From the NCBI RefSeq assembly GCF_015645445.1, contig NZ_JADOGI010000009.1, positions 29,588-93,587 on the forward strand: a stretch of DNA of 64,000 nucleotides, in the 5' to 3' direction. This document shows, in pieces, positions 59,802 through 64,000 of the stretch. The position numbers and the translations under genes are program-made. The notes under the pieces are model-generated. The model did no database searches. It was not told where the DNA came from and saw nothing but the letters and a program-made list of their open reading frames with translations. Position 1 is the stretch's first letter. Each line of letters opens with the position of its first letter. The stretch comes from Nonomuraea cypriaca. Its GTDB lineage: Bacteria; Actinomycetota; Actinomycetes; Streptosporangiales; Streptosporangiaceae.

Positions 59802-59904
59802 GTGGCAGCGGATCACGACGTGAGCCACGGTAGGTCACGGCGTGAGCGGCAGTGGACCGCACCGTAGGGCGGCTGCCGTAGGGCGGCTGTGGGTCGTGCC
59901 GCGG

Positions 59905-61083
59905 CTAGGGGAAGCTCAGGAGCAGGTCGGTGTGGCGTTTCTCGATGATGACGTCCCCCGCGCCCGCCTGCGGCCGGGGGCCCGCGCCGCCGGCGGGGCG
60001 CGGGTGCGCCGTCAGGCGCATGTCGCTCGCCTTCGGGCGGCCCGCGTCGGCCCACGCTCTGACGTGTCCGGCCAGCTCGGCCGCCAGCCTGGCGCCGTCC
60101 GCGCCGTGACCGCGGACGACCATGGTGCCCTCGCCCACGAGGAAGGCGATGCCGTCGCCCTCGACGAGGGCCACGGTGCCGCCGTAGCCGCCGCCCAGTT
60201 TCCCGCTGAGCACGCACCATCGGCGCTCGCGCAGCGCCAGCCACAACGCGATCCCCATGCCCGCGACCGGCGCCGCCGACAGGTCCGCCACCTTGGTGTC
60301 GATCTCGGTGGGCACGGCGTCGAGCGAGGTGAGGACGTCGCCGATCTCGCGCGGCTCGGGCAGCCACAGCGTCAGCTCGCCGTCCTGGCGCAGCATGTGG
60401 ACCTCGTCCGGCCCGGCGAACGCCCCACGCATCCGCATGAACCCGCACGGCACCACCGACCGGCTCGCCCAGTGGCCGCCTTCGCGCTCCATCGCCACGG
60501 ACACCTGCACGCCGCGCAGGTCCAGCGGCACCACCAGCCGTCCCTGCGGGCCGAGCTGCTCCAGCCAGGCCGGGGCCAGGTCCCACACGCCGACCGTGGC
60601 GATCAGCCGATCGTACGGTGCCGCCTCTGGGAACCCCTCGGCACCGTCGGCGCACACCACCTCCACCTGACCGGCTCCGGCGGCGGACAGGTGCCGCTCG
60701 GCGGCCGCGACGAGGTCGGCGTCGATGTCGAGGCTCACCACGCGGCCGCGAGGCCCGGCGAGGTGGCTCAGCAGGGCCGCGTTGTAGCCGGTGCCCGCCC
60801 CGATCTCCAGCACCCGGTGCCCGGGCTCGACACCGAGCTGGTCGAGCATGGTGGCCATGATCGCCGGCTGGGACGAGGAACTGATCGGCAGGCCCTCGGC
60901 GTCGCGCTTGATGACGATGGCCTCGTCACGGTAGGCGTGCTCCGGGTCGACGCCGGGCAGGAAGAGGTGGCGCGGGACCGCGAGCAACCCGGCGGCGACG
61001 GGGTCGCTGATCGCCCGACGCTCGCGCAGCAGCGCCACCATGGCCTGCCTCTGCGTCGCGAAGTCCATGGGGCCATTGTCCAC
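59905..61083 (-). CDS. Protein-L-isoaspartate methyltransferase-like, FxLD-system type
   Basis: 392 residues from GTG 61083 (ATG 61068 is possible; neither has a clear ribosome binding site). PCMT core: RRAISDPVAAGLLAVPRHLF, SSSSQPAIMATMLDQLGVEP, GHRVLEIGAGTGYNAALLSH (SAM-binding motif I) and GRLVVPLDLRGVQVSVAMER. The roughly 180-residue C-terminal extension (HWASRSVVPCGFMRMRGAFA, DVLTSLDAVPTEIDTKVADL) matches the FxLD/lanthipeptide-associated subclass rather than repair PCMT. In those systems the enzyme modifies Asp in a ribosomal peptide. No LanB/LanC-like genes or FxLD precursor lie nearby, so its target is unclear. Confidence 0.85.
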   Translation of the reverse strand: MDNGPMDFATQRQAMVALLRERRAISDPVAAGLLAVPRHLFLPGVDPEHAYRDEAIVIKRDAEGLPISSSSQPAIMATMLDQLGVEPGHRVLEIGAGTGYNAALLSHLAGPRGRVVSLDIDADLVAAAERHLSAAGAGQVEVVCADGAEGFPEAAPYDRLIATVGVWDLAPAWLEQLGPQGRLVVPLDLRGVQVSVAMEREGGHWASRSVVPCGFMRMRGAFAGPDEVHMLRQDGELTLWLPEPREIGDVLTSLDAVPTEIDTKVADLSAAPVAGMGIALWLALRERRWCVLSGKLGGGYGGTVALVEGDGIAFLVGEGTMVVRGHGADGARLAAELAGHVRAWADAGRPKASDMRLTAHPRPAGGAGPRPQAGAGDVIIEKRHTDLLLSFP

Positions 61084-61216
61084 GAGCGTCGCCCGCCGCG
61101 TGGGCAGTACGAGATCTTCGGGGAAAGGTTGGTAAAGAAACGGTCAAGAAGGGTTGAGCCTAGAAACAGGGGGAAGGGCACGCAATTCGTGAACTCGACC
61201 GTGAGGAGGAGCCGTA

Positions 61217-61504
61217 GTGCTCACCCTGACAGCCAACGCAGCTCAGGCCATTCGTGATCTGACCGCGTCCGCACCCGAGCCTGCTCAGAGCGGGGTTCGC
61301 ATCTCGTCCCAGGGCGAAGGCGCGAGCTCCCTGACCCTTTCGCTGGCCACCGCCCCCGAACCCGCCGACGAGGTGGTGGAGGCGCAGGGGGCACGGGTCT
61401 ACCTCGACCCCGTGGCCGCCACCGTGCTGGAGGACAAGTCACTCGACGCCGGAGCCGATGATCAGGGAAGCGTGTCTTTCATGGTCACCGAGCAGACGGC
61501 CTGA
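61217..61504 (+). CDS. HesB/IscA-like protein lacking cysteines
   Basis: 95 residues from GTG 61217 (GAGGAG upstream). MLTLTANAAQAIRDLTASAP, SGVRISSQGEGASSLTLSLA, ARVYLDPVAATVLEDKSLDA and QGSVSFMV follow the HesB/IscA A-type fold. The three Cys that bind Fe-S clusters in IscA are all absent, and no Cys is present at all. It therefore cannot be a canonical Fe-S carrier; such variants are annotated variously as HesB-like or adhesin in actinobacteria. A strong terminator follows. Confidence 0.85.
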   Translation: MLTLTANAAQAIRDLTASAPEPAQSGVRISSQGEGASSLTLSLATAPEPADEVVEAQGARVYLDPVAATVLEDKSLDAGADDQGSVSFMVTEQTA

Positions 61505-61514
61505 TGCGGCTCCT

Positions 61515-61545
61515 GCCGTGCCGGCCCGGACGGGGCCGGCACGGC
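61515..61545. terminator. Bidirectional terminator between convergent genes
   Basis: A perfect 13-bp stem GCCGTGCCGGCCC/GGGCCGGCACGGC with a 5-nt loop. It starts 10 nt after the HesB-like stop and 12 nt from the convergent esterase stop. It can serve both strands. Confidence 0.85.
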
Positions 61546-61556
61546 GGGGCGCCCGC

Positions 61557-62537
61557 TCAGCCGTCGGCGAGGAGCTTGTGCAGATAGCGCAACTGCTCCT
61601 CCGTGTGGAAGCCGCCACCGCCCTCGTGGTTGTTCCAGGGCCACACGATGATCTCCTTGGGGCCCTGCCAGTGGTTGTAGGCGGCGAACACCGTGGACGG
61701 CGGGCAGATGTCGTCCATCAGGCCGACCGAGTACAGCGCCGGCACCTGGCCGCGGGCCGCGAAGTTCAGCCCGTCGAAGTATGACAGCGTGCGGAACACC
61801 TGGTCCGCGCCGTCCCGCCGGGTCGCGAGGAAACGCACCAGCTCCTGGTACGGGTCCCGCCCGGTGATCTCGACCGCACGCCTGAAGTGGGTCAGGAACG
61901 GCACGTCGATGAGCGCGGCCTTGACCGACGGATGCAGGACGGCCGTGGCCTGCGCGATCCCGCCGCCCTGGCTGCCGCCTGAGACGATGATGCGGCTCCC
62001 GTCGACCGCGGGATGTCCGGACGCGGCGTCCACGGCCCGTACGGCGTCGGTGAAGACGCGGCGGTAGTAGTAGTCCTCGGGGTCGAGGATGCCGCGGGTC
62101 ATCATGCCAGGCGCCTGCGGGTTCTCGCCACCGTGTGGGTCGCCGGTCGTGCCGGGGCTCTGGGGGTTGACCCCGCCGTGGCCGCGCGTCTCCGTCACGA
62201 ACACCGCGTAGCCCGCCGCCGGCCACAGCAGGTGGTCCTTCGGGAACCCGCGGCCGCCGCTGTAGCCGATGTAGTGCATCACGCACGGCACCGGACCCTG
62301 CACGCCCTGGGGCACCAGGAACCAGCCGTTGATCCGGTGCCCGCCCCAGCCGGCGAAGGAGACGTCATAGACGTCCACGGTGGCGAAGGGCAGATCATAC
62401 GGTACGAACTCGGCGGCCAGGTCGTGCTGCCTGGCCTCGGCCAGCGTACGGGACCAGAAGTCGTCGAAGTCGGCGGGCTCGTCGCGGTCGGGGAGGTAGC
62501 CGCGCAGCTCGTCAATCGGCAGATCGAACAGTGGCAC
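61557..62537 (-). CDS. Acetylxylan/cephalosporin-C esterase, CE7 family
   Basis: 326 residues. CE7 signatures: DLPFATVDVYDVSFAGWGGH, RINGWFLVPQGVQGPVPCVM, TETRGHGG (RGQG equivalent), IVSGGSQGGGIAQA with nucleophile Ser189, VGLMDDICPPSTVFAAYN with Asp275, and IVWPWNNHEGGG with His304. Length is exact for the family. It deacetylates xylo-oligosaccharides or related acetyl esters in the cytoplasm (no signal peptide), which suits a saprophyte using plant polysaccharides. Confidence 0.95.
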   Translation of the reverse strand: MPLFDLPIDELRGYLPDRDEPADFDDFWSRTLAEARQHDLAAEFVPYDLPFATVDVYDVSFAGWGGHRINGWFLVPQGVQGPVPCVMHYIGYSGGRGFPKDHLLWPAAGYAVFVTETRGHGGVNPQSPGTTGDPHGGENPQAPGMMTRGILDPEDYYYRRVFTDAVRAVDAASGHPAVDGSRIIVSGGSQGGGIAQATAVLHPSVKAALIDVPFLTHFRRAVEITGRDPYQELVRFLATRRDGADQVFRTLSYFDGLNFAARGQVPALYSVGLMDDICPPSTVFAAYNHWQGPKEIIVWPWNNHEGGGGFHTEEQLRYLHKLLADG

Positions 62538-62610
62538 GAAAGTCTCCAGCCTCTAGAAAGGATGCTGACATTTCATCGCATACATGAGGAAAGCGCTATC
62601 CCGCATCCCC

Positions 62611-62643
62611 TCCGGCTTCCGGCTTCCGGCTTCCGGCTTCCGG
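62611..62643. repeat. TCCGGCT heptamer tandem repeat
   Basis: Four and a half head-to-tail copies of a 7-bp unit in the leader region upstream of the CE7 esterase. The copy number may vary between strains. No coding role. Confidence 0.8.
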
Positions 62644-62684
62644 ACGAATCCACTTAAACCGTGATGTGCGGGTAGAGGGCGCCC

Positions 62685-62960
62685 GTGAGCGAACACCTCA
62701 TCGAGGTCCCGTACTCCCACCTCCATCCCGGCCTGATCCTTGACGCCCCCGCCGGCACGGACGACTTCCTGGTGTTGTTCGGCGACGACTCTGAGTCGCG
62801 CGCGCGGCTGATGCGCGACGACACGGGCAGGCCGGTGCTCAGGATGGGCGGCTACATGACGGCCAGGGGCACGGTCATCGGCGAACACGTGTGGACGGTA
62901 CGCGAAACCCTCCGGTACGGAGACCGCGTCCACCTCCGCCTGGGCCACTCACTCCCCTGA
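62685..62960 (+). CDS. Small hypothetical protein
   Basis: 91 residues from GTG 62685, with AGGG 6 nt upstream. HLIEVPYSHLHPGLILDAPA, DDFLVLFGDDSESRARLMRD, GGYMTARGTVIGEHVWTVRE and YGDRVHLRLGHSLP suggest a small beta-rich protein with three His. Codon bias is that of a real gene. No family recognised. It precedes the phosphotransferase gene by 40 nt and may be co-transcribed. Confidence 0.7.
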   Translation: MSEHLIEVPYSHLHPGLILDAPAGTDDFLVLFGDDSESRARLMRDDTGRPVLRMGGYMTARGTVIGEHVWTVRETLRYGDRVHLRLGHSLP

Positions 62961-63000
62961 CCCGCCACAGGCGTACGGAAGCCTGGGTAGGGTCCTACGA

Positions 63001-63879
63001 GTGACGGATGACGTTCCCGTGCCGCTCCCCGGGGGCTGGGCCTCTCACGTCGTGCGGGCCGGCGACACGGTCAGGCGCCCCGTACGTCCCTCCACCCCCG
63101 CCGTGCACGCCCTCCTGCGCCACCTGGAGGACGCAGGCTTCGACGGGGCGCCCCGCGTGCTGGGGATCGACGGCGACGGGCGCGAGGTGCTGTCGTACGT
63201 GGACGGGGAGACGGTGGGGGGCGCGGAGCCCTGGCCGGAGTGGACCAGGACCGATGAGACGCTCGTCAGCGCCGGGCGGCTGCTGCGCCGCTTCCACGAC
63301 GCGGTCGCCGGGTTCCGCCCGCCGCCCGGCGCGGTGTGGATGTCCGGCGGCCGCCTCGGCCCCGGGAAGGTCGTCTGCCACAACGACGCGAGCCCGCACA
63401 ACTTCGTCCATCGTGACGGAGCGGTGCGGGCCTTCATCGACTGGGATCTGGCCGGCCCCCGCGATCCCCGGCGTGACCTCGCCCTCATGGCATGGCAGAC
63501 CGTGCCGCTGTACCACCCGGAGCTGTGCGCGCGGATCGGCTGGCGCGCGGCCCCTGAGGTGGAACGGCGGCTGCGGCTGCTCATGGACGCGTACGGGCCG
63601 GTCGAACGGGCGGGCTTCGCGGACGTGATCCGTGACCGGATCCGCGAGAGCCGGGACGGCATCCTGGCGGGCGCCGCCGCGGGCGACGACGTCCACGTCC
63701 GGCTGGCCGCCGCCGGCGTCGCCGACGACATGACGGCGACCCTGGCGTACGTGACCGCCCACGCGGACCGCATCCTGCGGGCCCTCACCGACCACCCACC
63801 GGACGAGACCGCGACCGTCCACCGGGCGAGACCTGCCACCCACCGGACGAGACCCGACCGTCCACCGGACGAGACCTGA
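63001..63879 (+). CDS. Aminoglycoside phosphotransferase (APH)-family kinase
   Basis: 292 residues from GTG 63001. Kinase-like fold with VVCHNDASPHNFVHRDGAVR (catalytic HxDxxxxN, here HNDASPHN) and AFIDWDLAGPRDPRRDLALM (metal-binding D-W-D). Upstream, ALLRHLEDAGFDGAPRVLGI, DGREVLSYVDGETV and ETLVSAGRLLRRFHDAVAGF are family-typical. The last 25-30 residues (TDHPPDETATVHRARPATHR) are encoded by tandem repeats and look like a non-folded tail. Substrate may be a small molecule other than an antibiotic; resistance cannot be inferred. Confidence 0.92.
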   Translation: MTDDVPVPLPGGWASHVVRAGDTVRRPVRPSTPAVHALLRHLEDAGFDGAPRVLGIDGDGREVLSYVDGETVGGAEPWPEWTRTDETLVSAGRLLRRFHDAVAGFRPPPGAVWMSGGRLGPGKVVCHNDASPHNFVHRDGAVRAFIDWDLAGPRDPRRDLALMAWQTVPLYHPELCARIGWRAAPEVERRLRLLMDAYGPVERAGFADVIRDRIRESRDGILAGAAAGDDVHVRLAAAGVADDMTATLAYVTAHADRILRALTDHPPDETATVHRARPATHRTRPDRPPDET

Positions 63880-63925
63880 CCACCTGCCGGACGAGACCTC
63901 TGATCATCCACCGGGCGACGCCACG
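63797..63925 (+). repeat. Degenerate CACCGG(A/G)CGAGACC repeats across the APH gene end
   Basis: Six imperfect copies of a CCACCGGACGAGACC-type unit at irregular 18-27-nt spacing. Four lie in the 3' end of the APH-family gene and two beyond the stop. The stop codon lies inside the array, so expansion would change the C-terminus. Confidence 0.65.
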
Positions 63926-64000
63926 CGGGCCCTCGCCCGGCCACCGCCGGACGGGGCCCGGAGTCCCAGGGTGTCCTAAGGGTCGGATCGGGCTTGGGGG

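Overview
The window is high-GC actinobacterial DNA: strong third-position G/C bias, frequent GTG starts, AGGAGG-type ribosome binding sites, a GerW-type sporulation protein, MmyB-type regulators and paired RsbW-like ATPase/LuxR regulators. The family mix fits a Streptosporangiaceae-like genus such as Nonomuraea. The genus is an inference from gene content; no rRNA is present to test it.

Layout. 1-2.0 kb: 3' part missing from a lipase-motif membrane protein. 2.0-11.3 kb: a maltose/maltodextrin-type ABC importer (permease, permease, lipoprotein) divergent from a 1,946-residue secreted amylopullulanase with two GH13 catalytic modules around three CBM41 domains. The enzyme would cut starch/pullulan outside the cell and the importer would take up the oligosaccharides. 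11.6-17.0 kb: a conserved hypothetical, a HigA-like antitoxin whose toxin partner is truncated, a secreted phosphoesterase/beta-propeller protein and a HupE/UreJ-like membrane protein. 17.0-30.5 kb: a degraded zone of relics (IS701-, ISAs1- and IS110-type transposases, an integrase tail, a 1-phosphofructokinase stub, a tRNA 3' end, a truncated group II intron, a frameshifted VIT transporter and a headless alcohol dehydrogenase). Intact genes sit between them: a DUF4091 protein, a LuxR regulator, YceI, two RibD/DHFR-like reductases, a small secreted protein and a multicopper oxidase.

30.5-41.5 kb: Uma2 and VIT proteins, a cupin and GerW, then a central-carbon block. This has zwf and pgi, an IlvD/Edd-family dehydratase, and a divergent xfp-ackA pair: pentose-phosphate entry, sugar-acid dehydration, then phosphoketolase to acetyl phosphate and acetate with ATP gain. 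41.5-49.4 kb: a 14/15-bp tandem repeat at the 3' end of an anti-sigma-type ATPase, a LuxR response regulator, an orphan KhtT-like regulatory subunit, a pentapeptide-repeat gene broken by an ORF-less element with an IS200/IS605-like right end, then redox enzymes, a nucleotidyltransferase and a fatty-acid desaturase.

49.6-55.2 kb is the best candidate for an undescribed system: five consecutive minus-strand genes encoding an unrecognised 301-residue protein, an 85-residue cysteine-free peptide, a VAO-type flavoprotein oxidase, an MFS exporter and a PHBH-like flavoprotein. It looks like a small biosynthesis/export unit, possibly with a ribosomal peptide; this is inference from context. 55.4-64 kb: a secreted sialidase-like protein, PRC-barrel/DUF2382 and DUF4142 stress-type proteins, a PNPOx-like protein, a PCMT/FxLD-type methyltransferase, a cysteine-less HesB/IscA-like protein, a CE7 esterase, a small hypothetical and an APH-family phosphotransferase.
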